This document shows positions 8,905-17,777 of a stretch of 64,000 nt of DNA, in pieces. The number at the start of each line of letters is the position of its first letter. Positions within the stretch are counted from its first letter, which is position 1. The DNA lies in contig JBBCJB010000004.1 of the NCBI GenBank assembly GCA_037190485.1, positions 346,700 to 410,699 on the forward strand. The letters run 5' to 3'. Under the pieces are notes generated by a model. That model had not been told where the DNA came from. It worked only from the letters and a program-made list of their open reading frames with translations, and ran no database searches. This stretch comes from Parapedobacter sp037190485 (lineage in GTDB: Bacteria; Bacteroidota; Bacteroidia; Sphingobacteriales; Sphingobacteriaceae). The translations under genes and the position numbers were made by a program.

Positions 8905-10374
8905 TTAATGTTTAACAATCGGCCCAACCTGTTCGATCAGGTCCACCACCGCGGCCTCCGAAAGCTGCAATAAGGGTTTGGGATACACGCCGATGCCGAC
9001 AACCAACACGGCCACGATGACCAACACCAGCCATTCCGTACGGTTGATCGCTGAAAAATTCGCGGTGCGATCCGTTACCTGCCCCAGCATGGTCCGCTGG
9101 TATAGCCGCAGCATATAAACCGCACCTAAAATCAAGGTCAGGCCGCCGAAAACCGCATACCAAACGCCGTATTGGTAAACGCCCATTAACAAGAGGAACT
9201 CGCCGACGAATCCGTTGGTCAATGGTAAGCCCACGGCCCCCATCACGATAACCAGGAACAGGGTCGCCAACGCCGGGGCCGGTTTGGCGATCCCCCCCAT
9301 GTCCGCCAACTCACGCGTGCCCAATCGTCGCTCGATGATATCCAACACGAAAAACAGTCCGACCACACTGATGCCGTGGTTGACCATCTGGATGATCGCC
9401 CCTTGTAGTCCCTGCACGTTCCAGGCGAAAATACCTGCACCGATAAGCCCAACGTGGGCAATCGAGGAATACGCGATCAGCCGCTTGGCATCTCGCTGCT
9501 TGAAAGCGATGATCGAGGCGTATACCACGCCGATCAGGCAGAGCACGAGCGCGAGCTGTCCGTACGCGGCAAAACCAAGCGGGGAAACCGGTATCAGCCA
9601 GCGGATTACCCCATATATACCCATTTTAAGCATGATTCCGGCCAAGAGCATCGTGCCGGCCGTCGGTGCTTCCGTGTAGGTATCGGGTTGCCAGGTATGG
9701 AATGGGAAAATGGGCATCTTGATCGCGAAAGCCAGGAAAAATGCCCAGAAAATCCAACGTTGGGTAGCCGAATCCAACGCGAGGTTATAAAAGGACGTCA
9801 GTTCATAATCACCGGTCGGGACCTGAAGGTGCAGGTAGATGATCGCTGCCAACATGAACAGGCTCCCCAAAAACGTGTAGATGAAAAACTTCAGGTTTAC
9901 CCGGATGCGGTTCTCACCGCCCCACAACGCGCAGATAAAGTAAATCGGGATCAAGGCCACCTCCCAACCCACATAAAACGCGAACGCGTCGAGCGCGGTG
10001 AACACCAGCAGCAGGCCCGCCTGCATAAACAACACCAAGGCGTAGAAACCACCCGAATGGTTATGCCCGAAGGCCGCTAGGATGATCAACGGAACCAATC
10101 CATTGGTAAGGAGCACCAGCGGCAGGCTGATGCCGTCGATGCCGATGTGGAAATGGATGCCCAACGACGGAATCCATGCAAATCGCTGCTCGAACTGCAT
10201 GCTCGCATCCGGCACGAAATTCAGCAGCAATGGAATCGTAAGCAGTACGGTTAGCAGCGATACCGAAAGCGCCAGTCGCTTGGCTGCCGTCGCTTGTTTG
10301 ACAAAAGCGAGCACAAGCGCCCCAAAAACCGGCAGCAGTAAGAGTGATAATAGATTAACCATTGAAAATTCCAT
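8905..10374 (-). CDS. nuoM: NADH-quinone oxidoreductase subunit M
   Basis: A 489-residue antiporter-like membrane subunit of complex I. Diagnostic parts are FYVGWEVALIPIYFICALWG (essential Glu in the transmembrane helix), MPIFPFHTWQPDTYTEAPTAGT, and KRLIAYSSIAHVG with the central Lys. Its start overlaps the 3' end of nuoL by 20 nt, so translation is probably coupled. It couples electron transfer in the peripheral arm to proton movement in the inner membrane. Confidence 0.96.
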   Translation of the reverse strand: MEFSMVNLLSLLLLPVFGALVLAFVKQATAAKRLALSVSLLTVLLTIPLLLNFVPDASMQFEQRFAWIPSLGIHFHIGIDGISLPLVLLTNGLVPLIILAAFGHNHSGGFYALVLFMQAGLLLVFTALDAFAFYVGWEVALIPIYFICALWGGENRIRVNLKFFIYTFLGSLFMLAAIIYLHLQVPTGDYELTSFYNLALDSATQRWIFWAFFLAFAIKMPIFPFHTWQPDTYTEAPTAGTMLLAGIMLKMGIYGVIRWLIPVSPLGFAAYGQLALVLCLIGVVYASIIAFKQRDAKRLIAYSSIAHVGLIGAGIFAWNVQGLQGAIIQMVNHGISVVGLFFVLDIIERRLGTRELADMGGIAKPAPALATLFLVIVMGAVGLPLTNGFVGEFLLLMGVYQYGVWYAVFGGLTLILGAVYMLRLYQRTMLGQVTDRTANFSAINRTEWLVLVIVAVLVVGIGVYPKPLLQLSEAAVVDLIEQVGPIVKH

Positions 10375-12274
10375 AAGCCAACAATGCCGCTACCGCGATG
10401 ACCATCATAAAAATATAAAAACCGACGTTCCCGCTTTGGAGCAACCGAATCCCTTTGCCGGATTCGCCCACGGCTTTCCCGAAGCCATTCACCACGCCAT
10501 CTATCCCGCGCCTATCGATGAACCGGTAGCAGAAAACGGACAACGCATTCAATGGACGCACCACCAACGCGTCATACAGCTCGTCCACGTAGAACTTCCG
10601 GTAAGAAAGCCGTGCGAGCAACCCACGCGGCGCATCATCGGCAACCGGGATCGAGGCCTTGGTCACGTATCGTCGATAAGCGACGAAGGCCATCACCACC
10701 GCGGCGAGCGCGGAAACACCCATCAGGATATATTCTGTGCTGTGATCCAGGTGGAACGCCCCGCTCTTGGCCACGGAGTCGGCAAACACGGGGGCGAGGA
10801 AATCAGCCAACGCATGACTTCCGCCCAACGCCGAAGGGATGTTCAGCGCACCGCCAATGGCAGCCAATACCGCCAAAATCACCAACGGGATAGTCATCGT
10901 CGCCGGAGACTCATGTAAGTGGCCCTGTTGGTGGGCTGTGCCGCGGAACCGGCCAAAAAACGTCAGGAAAAGCATCCTGAACATATAAAACGCGGTAAAC
11001 AACGTGCCGATGAAGCCCAGCACCCACAGCAGCCTGTTCTCGGCAAATGCATGGGCCAAGATCTCGTCCTTGGAAAAGAAGCCCGACAAGGGCGGGATAC
11101 CGGCAATGGCGATGGTGCCGATCAGCATGGTCAAGTACGTCACCGGCAAGTGCTTCTTCAGCCCGCCCATGGAACGCATATCCTGTTCATCGCTCATGGC
11201 GTGGATCACGGAGCCTGCACCCAAGAACAACAAGGCTTTGAAGAACGCATGGGTGATGACGTGGAAAAACGCCCCGGTGAATGCGCCAACGCCCAACCCC
11301 AGGAACATATACCCCAATTGCGACACCGTCGAATACGCCAATACCTTCTTGATGTCGTTCTGCGTGATGGCAATGGCTGCCGCGAGCAACGCCGTACAGA
11401 TGCCTATCGCAGCGATTACCTGTAGCGTAATCGGAGAAAGCGTGAATAGGATATTGGAGCGGGCAATCATGTAGATGCCGGCCGTAACCATGGTGGCCGC
11501 GTGAATCAATGCCGATACCGGGGTCGGTCCGGCCATCGCGTCGGGCAACCACGTAAACAGCGGAATCTGCGCTGACTTACCGGTTGCTGCGACAAACAGC
11601 AGCAAGGTGATCAACAGCAGCGTGGTGTCGCCCATGGCCATGCCTGCGGCTTGCGGGAATATGCCGGCAAACTCCAACGTGCCGAACGTGGTGAAAATCA
11701 AGAACACGGCAATCAAGAATCCCAAATCACCGATGCGATTCATCACGAAGGCTTTCTTCGCAGCGGCGGCATAGGCCGAATTCTTAAACCAGAATCCGAT
11801 GAGGAGGTACGAACACAGCCCCACGCCTTCCCAACCGATGAACATGACGATGTAATTGGATCCGAGCACCAACAGCAACATGAAGAAAATAAACAGGTTG
11901 AGGAATGCGAAGAATTTCGCGAACCCTTCGTCGTGCTTCATGTATCCGATGGAATACACGTGAATAAGGAACCCGATGCCCGTGACGATGAGGAGCATGA
12001 TGGCGCTCAGCGGATCGACCAAGAAGGAAAGCGCGATCGTGAGGTTGCCCGCACCGATCCACTCGAACAACGATTGCGTGAATGCCGCAGCCTCGCCCGC
12101 CTGGCGTGCGTGATAGACCTCCGCGAACAGCCCACCGCTCAGCAGGAAGGCGACCAATACCACGCCACTGCCGATGATACCCGACAGTGATTTCGACAGG
12201 ATATTCCGGCCCAACCCATTGATCAGGAAACCAACCAATGGCAACAACGGAATCAACCAAACTAAGTCTATCAT
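10355..12274 (-). CDS. nuoL: NADH-quinone oxidoreductase subunit L
   Basis: A 639-residue distal antiporter-like subunit of complex I. The proton-antiporter core is obvious (FIGWEGVGLCSYLLIGFW with the conserved Glu, PLFTWLPDAMAGPTPVSALIHAATMV, and KKVLAYSTVSQLGYM), and the long C-terminal section fits the lateral amphipathic helix and final transmembrane helix that clamp the membrane arm. Length is normal. It is separated from nuoK by a 56-nt spacer rich in GATTTGAR octamers. Confidence 0.96.
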   Translation of the reverse strand: MIDLVWLIPLLPLVGFLINGLGRNILSKSLSGIIGSGVVLVAFLLSGGLFAEVYHARQAGEAAAFTQSLFEWIGAGNLTIALSFLVDPLSAIMLLIVTGIGFLIHVYSIGYMKHDEGFAKFFAFLNLFIFFMLLLVLGSNYIVMFIGWEGVGLCSYLLIGFWFKNSAYAAAAKKAFVMNRIGDLGFLIAVFLIFTTFGTLEFAGIFPQAAGMAMGDTTLLLITLLLFVAATGKSAQIPLFTWLPDAMAGPTPVSALIHAATMVTAGIYMIARSNILFTLSPITLQVIAAIGICTALLAAAIAITQNDIKKVLAYSTVSQLGYMFLGLGVGAFTGAFFHVITHAFFKALLFLGAGSVIHAMSDEQDMRSMGGLKKHLPVTYLTMLIGTIAIAGIPPLSGFFSKDEILAHAFAENRLLWVLGFIGTLFTAFYMFRMLFLTFFGRFRGTAHQQGHLHESPATMTIPLVILAVLAAIGGALNIPSALGGSHALADFLAPVFADSVAKSGAFHLDHSTEYILMGVSALAAVVMAFVAYRRYVTKASIPVADDAPRGLLARLSYRKFYVDELYDALVVRPLNALSVFCYRFIDRRGIDGVVNGFGKAVGESGKGIRLLQSGNVGFYIFMMVIAVAALLAYGIFNG

Positions 12275-12330
12275 GTTTATTACTCGTTCAAAATCTTCAA
12301 ATCCTCAAAACCGAACATCCTCAAATCAGC
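12275..12330 (-). repeat. GATTTGAR octamer repeat in the nuoK-nuoL spacer
   Basis: Read on the minus strand the spacer is a run of related octamers: GATTTGAG, GATGTTCG, GTTTTGAG, GATTTGAA, GATTTTGA. The nuoH-nuoG spacer (14732-14757) contains a closely related GATTTGAAGATTTGAAG. The two sites share no coding role and appear to be a short dispersed repeat type. Confidence 0.5.
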
Positions 12331-12660
12331 CTACCCACGCAATCGATTCAATGCATTGATATCCACTGAGCGCGTATTGCGATAGACCATCACGATGATG
12401 GCCAACCCAACGGCCACCTCTGCGGCAGCAAGGGCCATGATGAAAAACACGAACACCTGCCCGGCCGGATCCCCGCTGTATGCCGAAAATGCCGTCAACA
12501 GCAAATTAACGGAATTAAGCATCAGCTCGACAGACATCATGATGATGATTACGTTTCGACGGATCAACACCCCAATGACGCCAATCGCGAAAATCAAGCT
12601 GCAGAATAGGATGTAATGATTGAGCGGAACCCCTTGTATATGTTGTACGACAGTTTCCAT
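12331..12660 (-). CDS. nuoK: NADH-quinone oxidoreductase subunit K
   Basis: A 109-residue complex I membrane subunit with three transmembrane helices. It shows the NuoK signature MSVELMLNSVNLLLTAFS, with the membrane-embedded Glu implicated in proton transfer, and ALAAAEVAVGLAIIVMVYRN with the second Glu. It directly abuts nuoJ (stop of nuoJ at 12661). Length is typical. Confidence 0.95.
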   Translation of the reverse strand: METVVQHIQGVPLNHYILFCSLIFAIGVIGVLIRRNVIIIMMSVELMLNSVNLLLTAFSAYSGDPAGQVFVFFIMALAAAEVAVGLAIIVMVYRNTRSVDINALNRLRG

Positions 12661-13158
12661 CTATGCTTTTTTTGGATCGTTTTTGGCCAGCAACACCGCG
12701 CCTACCATGGCGGTCAATAACAAGATCGAGGAAATCTCGAACGGGAGCAAGAATTCGCTGAACAGCACCTTGCCCAAGTTGCCCACCAAGCCGATGTCCG
12801 GGTTCTTGAGTGTGACGGGATCTGAAACTTCCAATACGCGGAGCGACCCCGCCAAGGTAAGCAACAGGCACAGCCCCGCGATAACCCCCATGACCTTCAC
12901 CAGATTTGATTTCAAGGGTTCGGTATCCTTGTTCAGGTTGAGCAGCATCAGCACGAAAAGGAAGAGCACCATGATGGCCCCCATGTACACGATGAAGTTG
13001 ACGACGGCCAGGAATTGCGCATTCAGCAAGATGTAGTGTACCGTAAACGTGAAGAACGTAATGACCAGATACAACACGCTATGCACCGGATTCTTGGTGA
13101 AAATGGTCATCAACGCAAAGAAAATGGACAAGAAGGCTACGAAATAGAAAACGCTCAT
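12661..13158 (-). CDS. nuoJ: NADH-quinone oxidoreductase subunit J
   Basis: A 165-residue membrane subunit of complex I with five predicted transmembrane helices. The family signature NAQFLAVVNFIVYMGAIMVLFLFVLMLLN is present, containing the pi-bulge helix with VYMGAI that changes shape during coupling. Its start codon shares one base with the nuoI stop (TGATG-type junction at 13158), so they are translationally coupled. Confidence 0.95.
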   Translation of the reverse strand: MSVFYFVAFLSIFFALMTIFTKNPVHSVLYLVITFFTFTVHYILLNAQFLAVVNFIVYMGAIMVLFLFVLMLLNLNKDTEPLKSNLVKVMGVIAGLCLLLTLAGSLRVLEVSDPVTLKNPDIGLVGNLGKVLFSEFLLPFEISSILLLTAMVGAVLLAKNDPKKA

Positions 13159-13685
13159 CAGGCTGTGGGTTCTTGTTGGTTCTTGTAATCGAATCGGGGC
13201 TCTACCAATTTGTCCTTGCCGTAGATGAAATCCTTGCGCAGGTAGTCGGCCGTCACATGCGGGCCGTCCAGGTAAATGGCCTCCTTGGGGCAGGCCTCCT
13301 CACAAAGCCCGCAGAAAATGCACCGGAGCATATTGATTTCATACACCGCGGCATATTTTTCCTCCCGATACAGGTTTTCCTCGCCTTTCTGGCGTTCGGC
13401 GGAAATCATGGAGATGGCCTCTGCAGGGCAAGAGAGCGCACACAGGCCACAGGCCGTGCATCGTTCGCGCCCTTGCTCATCGCGTTTAAGCGAGTGTTGC
13501 CCACGGAAATTCTTGGAATACGGCCGCTGTACCTCCGGATACCGAACGGTCGGGATCCGCTTGAAAAAGTGCTTGATGGTAATGGTTAACCCTTTGAATA
13601 TGGCCGGAAGGTAAATACGCTCCCAGAAATTCATGGGCCGCTGCTCCAACACCTTTTTCCTATTGCTCAATGACTGCATATCCAA
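13158..13685 (-). CDS. nuoI: NADH-quinone oxidoreductase subunit I
   Basis: A 175-residue peripheral-arm subunit carrying two 4Fe-4S clusters (N6a and N6b). Both ligand motifs are intact: CTACGLCALSCP and CIFCGLCEEACP. The N-terminal amphipathic region (FWERIYLPAIFKGLTITIKHFF) fits attachment to the membrane arm. It passes electrons from NuoG clusters to N2 in NuoB. One base separates it from nuoH. Confidence 0.96.
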   Translation of the reverse strand: MDMQSLSNRKKVLEQRPMNFWERIYLPAIFKGLTITIKHFFKRIPTVRYPEVQRPYSKNFRGQHSLKRDEQGRERCTACGLCALSCPAEAISMISAERQKGEENLYREEKYAAVYEINMLRCIFCGLCEEACPKEAIYLDGPHVTADYLRKDFIYGKDKLVEPRFDYKNQQEPTA

Positions 13686-13686
13686 T

Positions 13687-14721
13687 CTATAGTTTATCGT
13701 AGATAATGGTAATGATTCCCGTCAGCACGATATTGGCGATGGCCAACGGAATCAACATTTTCCAACCCAGGTTCATCAATTGGTCGTAGCGGAAGCGCGG
13801 AAGTGTCCACCGGATCCACATGAAGAAAAAGATAAACGCGAAGATCTTGGCAAAGAAGACGAGCACGCCGATGATGGTAATCCAATTCTGCGATAAGCCC
13901 AGCTCATACATGAACGGGAAATTGTATCCGCCGAAATACAAGGCAGACATCAGCGCCGATGACACGAACATGTGGATGTATTCAGCGAACATGTACAGGC
14001 CCAACTTCATCGACGAATACTCCACGTTGTAGCCACCAACCAATTCAGTCTCGCATTCAGGCAAGTCAAAAGGCACCCGGCTACATTCGGCAAAAGCACA
14101 CACCAGGAAAATCAGGAAGCCTAGCGGCTGTACCCAAATATTCCAATTGGCAAACCCCTCTTGCTGAGCCACGATTTCCTTTAAGGAAAGTGATTGGGTA
14201 ACCATAAGCAACGCGATCAGCGAAAGCCCCATGGCAATTTCATAACTGATGCTCTGGGACGCCGCGCGCACCGCACCCATCAAGGAAAACTTATTGTTGG
14301 ATGCCCAACCACCCAGCATGATGCCATATACACTGAGCGCCACCACGCCAAACATGTAAAGTACGCCTACATTGATGTCGGTTACCTGCAACTCGATCAC
14401 CCGGTCACCGATGGTGAGCTGTTGCCCCCAAGGAATGACCGCACTCCCAATACAGGCCGTAATGATGGCGATGGTCGGCCCCATGATGAACAGTGTCCGA
14501 TGTGCGTCCGCAGGGATGATCTCTTCCTTGAAAAAGAATTTGCCCCCGTCGCACAGCGGTTGCAAGATACCGAAAGGTCCGGCGCGATCCGGACCGAACC
14601 GGTCTTGCATAAATCCGGCCACCTTGCGCTCGGCCAACGTGGAATACATGGCGATAACCAACGTGATCACGAAAATCAAGCTGACCAACAACACTTTTTC
14701 TACAATGAATGCTACTTCCAT
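13687..14721 (-). CDS. nuoH: NADH-quinone oxidoreductase subunit H
   Basis: A 344-residue membrane subunit with about eight transmembrane helices, which with NuoD and NuoB forms the quinone-binding chamber. Family motifs are intact: AERKVAGFMQDRFGPDRAGPFG after the first helix, and CAFAECSRVPFDLPECETELVGGYNVEYS, the charged loop that leads to the E-channel. Length is slightly above the E. coli protein and normal for Bacteroidota. Confidence 0.96.
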   Translation of the reverse strand: MEVAFIVEKVLLVSLIFVITLVIAMYSTLAERKVAGFMQDRFGPDRAGPFGILQPLCDGGKFFFKEEIIPADAHRTLFIMGPTIAIITACIGSAVIPWGQQLTIGDRVIELQVTDINVGVLYMFGVVALSVYGIMLGGWASNNKFSLMGAVRAASQSISYEIAMGLSLIALLMVTQSLSLKEIVAQQEGFANWNIWVQPLGFLIFLVCAFAECSRVPFDLPECETELVGGYNVEYSSMKLGLYMFAEYIHMFVSSALMSALYFGGYNFPFMYELGLSQNWITIIGVLVFFAKIFAFIFFFMWIRWTLPRFRYDQLMNLGWKMLIPLAIANIVLTGIITIIYDKL

Positions 14722-14759
14722 ATTTCCCGGTTAATCACCTTCAAATCTTCAAATCGAAC

Positions 14760-15782
14760 CTACGGCAGCAACCGTTCGGCCCGTTCAAACTGCTCCTTAT
14801 TCGCCTCCTGCAAGGTCAAATTCTTCTTCACCACCGGAGGCGGCGCCAATTGCTCGTAATGGTTGGCGGAGATGACCGACGTATGTTTCACCTTACGGGG
14901 CCCTTCGATCACCCAATCGGCGGTTGCCTTTTTGTCGAACCGGCAGGTATTGCAGATGAATTCCTCCACTTCACCGAATTCGTCCTTCCTCGCCGTTACG
15001 CGCAGCACTTCCTCGCCCTTGTACCACAACGTGACTTTTCCGGAACACGTTGGGCAATCGCGGTGCGCCTCCACCGGCTTGGTGAACCACACCCGGTTCT
15101 TGAACCGGAAGGTCTTGTCTGTCAAGGCACCTACCGGACAAACGTCGATCACATTCCCCGAAAATTCATTTTCGATGGCCTGCTCGATATACGTCGAAAT
15201 CTCAGCCGCGTCCCCGCGTCCCAATATACCGTGCACACGCTGCGGCGTGAGCTGGTCCGCCACGAATACACACCGGTAGCAAAGGATACAGCGCGTCATA
15301 TGCAGTTGTACCTTATCGCCGATGTCGATCCTGTCAAACGTGCGCCGCTCGAATTCATAGCGGGTTTCGGCCAAGCCGTGCTCGTAGCTGAGGTCTTGTA
15401 GGTGGCATTCACCGGCCTGGTCACAGATTGGACAGTCCAGCGGATGGTTGATCAGCAACATCTCCACCACGCCTTTGCGGGCTTCGAGCACCTCTGGTGA
15501 CGTGATGTTCTGCACTTCCATGCCGTCCATCACCGTTGTCCGGCAGGAAGCCACCAGCTTGGGCATGGGTCGCGGATCTTTCTCCGAGCCTTTGCTTACC
15601 TTTACCAGGCAGGTACGGCATTTCCCTCCGCTACCCTGCAGCTTGGAATAATAACACATCGCTGGAGGCACGACATCCCCTCCAATCAGGCGGGCTGCAT
15701 TCAATATCGTGGTACCCGGCGGCACTTCAACCGGGATTCCATCTACACTTACTTTGAATTTTACGTCTTCGGCCATGTTCAT
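14760..15782 (-). CDS. nuoG: NADH-quinone oxidoreductase subunit G, short form without molybdopterin domain
   Basis: A 340-residue protein that keeps only the iron-sulfur part of NuoG. Residues 1-100 are the 2Fe-2S ferredoxin-like domain (CYYSKLQGSGGKCRTC then a later Cys in ASCRTT). Next is the His-Cys3 4Fe-4S site (HPLDCPICDQAGEC) and a third cluster site (CILCYRC with CPVGALTDK). A further CPTC/CNTC pair at about residues 235-275 could bind a metal. The large C-terminal molybdopterin-oxidoreductase-like domain of E. coli NuoG is missing; this short form is usual in the Sphingobacteria and is not a truncation. It carries electrons from NuoF towards NuoI. Confidence 0.93.
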   Translation of the reverse strand: MNMAEDVKFKVSVDGIPVEVPPGTTILNAARLIGGDVVPPAMCYYSKLQGSGGKCRTCLVKVSKGSEKDPRPMPKLVASCRTTVMDGMEVQNITSPEVLEARKGVVEMLLINHPLDCPICDQAGECHLQDLSYEHGLAETRYEFERRTFDRIDIGDKVQLHMTRCILCYRCVFVADQLTPQRVHGILGRGDAAEISTYIEQAIENEFSGNVIDVCPVGALTDKTFRFKNRVWFTKPVEAHRDCPTCSGKVTLWYKGEEVLRVTARKDEFGEVEEFICNTCRFDKKATADWVIEGPRKVKHTSVISANHYEQLAPPPVVKKNLTLQEANKEQFERAERLLP

Positions 15783-15901
15783 TCAGCTATCGGCGTTCAG
15801 CACTAGTTCATCTTTCGCTTGCCTGCGGCTCGTCCATCGGGGCGCAACAGGGGTTTGTATCTCTGATTTCGTATGTCGCCCGTTTGTAGCGGGCAGGTAT
15901 T
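15783..15901 (-). repeat. 119-nt nuoF-nuoG spacer with a hairpin, possible dispersed repeat
   Basis: All other neighbouring nuo genes around here overlap or nearly touch, but nuoF and nuoG are separated by 119 nt. On the minus strand the spacer begins with the hairpin GCCCGC-TACAAAC-GGGC and continues with a sequence that keeps an open frame but does not look like a gene. It resembles a short interspersed element dropped between two operon genes. I cannot test for other genomic copies. Confidence 0.35.
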
Positions 15902-17257
15902 TCAAATCACGGGTTCCAATGGATCGGCATAATGCGCCAAACCATAGTTGCGTGTCTGTGCTTCCTGACCACTGGTCACGTGCCATTCGAACTCGTCGCG
16001 GAAGTGGCGTATGGCACTGGCCACCGGCCATGCCGCAGCGTCACCAAGGGGACAAATCGTATTGCCTTCGATCTTCTTGGCCACATCGACCAATAGATCG
16101 ATGTCGCTGAATGTACCGTGCCCGTATTCGATCTTGTGCAGCACCTTCTCCATCCACCCCGTGCCTTCACGGCAGGGCGAACATTGCCCGCAGCTTTCGT
16201 GATGGTAAAACCGCGTGAAGTTCCAGGTATTGCGTACGATGCATTGATCTTCGTCAAACGCGATGAATCCACCCGAACCGAGCATCGTCCCGCTTTGGAA
16301 ACCACCGTCAGCCAGCGACTCGTAGGTCATCAGCCGCGCGTCTCCCTTGCTCGTTTTGCAAATCAGGTTGGCCGGCAGGATAGGCACGGAAGAACCGCCC
16401 GCCACCACGGCCTTGAGCCGTTTGCCGTTGGCGATACCCCCGCAGTATTCGTCGGAATAGATGAATTCCGCTACGGGTAAGCCCAATTCTATTTCATATA
16501 CCCCGGGCCTGACCAAGTTCCCGCCTGCCGAGATCAACTTCGTGCCGGTGCTCCGCTCGATGCCGATCTTGGCGTACTCCTCCCCGCCGTCGTTGATGAT
16601 GGGTACCGTTGCCGCGATGGACTCGACGTTATTGACCACCGTGGGGCAATTGTAGAGTCCCGACACCGCTGGAAAGGGGGGCTTTATCCGTGGGTTGCCC
16701 CGCTTGCCCTCCAACGATTCGAGCAAAGCCGTTTCCTCGCCACAGATGTATGCGCCGCCACCAGGCTGCACGTAGAGCTCAAGGTCGTAACCGGTACCCA
16801 AGATATTTCTACCCAAGAAACCCGCCTGCTTCGCTTCCGCGATTGCCCGCTCCAGGATGCGTATCTGGGGCATCATTTCGCCGCGCACATAGATGTACGA
16901 AGTTTTGGCGCCCAACGCGTAACTAGACACGATCATCCCTTCGATCAGCGCGTGTGGGATATGCGTCATGAGGTAGCGATCCTTGAACGTTCCCGGCTCG
17001 GACTCATCGGCGTTGCACACCAAGTAACGGGGCACACCTTCGGGCTTGGCCAAGAAACTCCATTTCATGCCCGTCGGGAAACCGGCGCCGCCTCGGCCGC
17101 GTAAGCCCGACTTCTTCACTTCTTCGACCACCTCGTCGGGGGTCAGTGTCTTTAGCGCCTTCTCCACCGCGCGATAACCTCCCTTTTGGCGGTAAACGTC
17201 AAAGGTGTTGATGCCCGGGACATCGATATGTGTCAACAATAATCGACGGTTAGCCAT
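15902..17257 (-). CDS. nuoF: NADH-quinone oxidoreductase subunit F
   Basis: A 451-residue subunit that binds NADH and FMN and holds cluster N3, so it is the electron entry point of complex I. Seen motifs are the FMN/NADH glycine-rich loop SGLRGRGGAGFPTGMKW (about residues 51-67), the NADH-binding LYVQPGGGAYICGEETALLESLEGKRG, and the 4Fe-4S ligands SCGQCSPCREGTGW with a final Cys in NTICPLGD. Its start overlaps nuoE by 8 nt. Confidence 0.96.
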   Translation of the reverse strand: MANRRLLLTHIDVPGINTFDVYRQKGGYRAVEKALKTLTPDEVVEEVKKSGLRGRGGAGFPTGMKWSFLAKPEGVPRYLVCNADESEPGTFKDRYLMTHIPHALIEGMIVSSYALGAKTSYIYVRGEMMPQIRILERAIAEAKQAGFLGRNILGTGYDLELYVQPGGGAYICGEETALLESLEGKRGNPRIKPPFPAVSGLYNCPTVVNNVESIAATVPIINDGGEEYAKIGIERSTGTKLISAGGNLVRPGVYEIELGLPVAEFIYSDEYCGGIANGKRLKAVVAGGSSVPILPANLICKTSKGDARLMTYESLADGGFQSGTMLGSGGFIAFDEDQCIVRNTWNFTRFYHHESCGQCSPCREGTGWMEKVLHKIEYGHGTFSDIDLLVDVAKKIEGNTICPLGDAAAWPVASAIRHFRDEFEWHVTSGQEAQTRNYGLAHYADPLEPVI

Positions 17258-17777
17258 TTGCTTCAGCTTTCTTGATCAATTCATCAATCAATTTATCCAC
17301 CCCCGCTTCCGTGAGGTTTTCATAAAAGGTGTATTCGGGACCGATCTGCAACACGGGGCCATAGCCACATGCCGCCAAGCATTCCACGCCCCGCCAACTG
17401 AACAGGCCATCCGGCGTCACTTCACCTTCCTTCACCCCCAATCGGTTTTCGATGTGCTTCATGATCCGTTCGGCACCGACGAGGCAACACGGGCCGGTAC
17501 GGCAAACCTCCAAGGCATATTTGCCCTGCGGACGCAAGAAAAACATGGTATAGAACGTCGCGACCTCATACACTTCTATCGGCTCCAACCGCAGGTAAGC
17601 CGCTACGCTATCCATGGCGGGTACGCTCAACCAGCCAAATGCGGCTTGCACTTCATGCAATATGGGCAACAAAGCCGATTTCTGCCGTCCTTCCGGATAG
17701 CGCGATACAATCTCGGCGAACTTGCCGAGCAGCACTTCCGTGAATTCAACGCGTTCGTTGTGTTTCACACTAAGCAT
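17250..17777 (-). CDS. nuoE: NADH-quinone oxidoreductase subunit E
   Basis: A 175-residue thioredoxin-like 2Fe-2S subunit (cluster N1a) that partners NuoF. The four ligands are visible as VCRTGPCC and ECLAACGYGP, and the upstream helical part has the family pattern ILHEVQAAFGWLSVPAMDSVAAYL. It overlaps nuoD by 8 nt and nuoF by 8 nt, which implies translational coupling. Confidence 0.95.
   Translation of the reverse strand: MLSVKHNERVEFTEVLLGKFAEIVSRYPEGRQKSALLPILHEVQAAFGWLSVPAMDSVAAYLRLEPIEVYEVATFYTMFFLRPQGKYALEVCRTGPCCLVGAERIMKHIENRLGVKEGEVTPDGLFSWRGVECLAACGYGPVLQIGPEYTFYENLTEAGVDKLIDELIKKAEANG

Noticed and set aside
14735..14760. Possible tRNA end (TTCAAATC-like)
   Set aside because: The sequence belongs to the GATTTGAR octamer repeat; no cloverleaf can be drawn.
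14760..15782. Truncated nuoG
   Set aside because: The 340-residue form keeps all iron-sulfur ligands and short NuoG is normal in this lineage.
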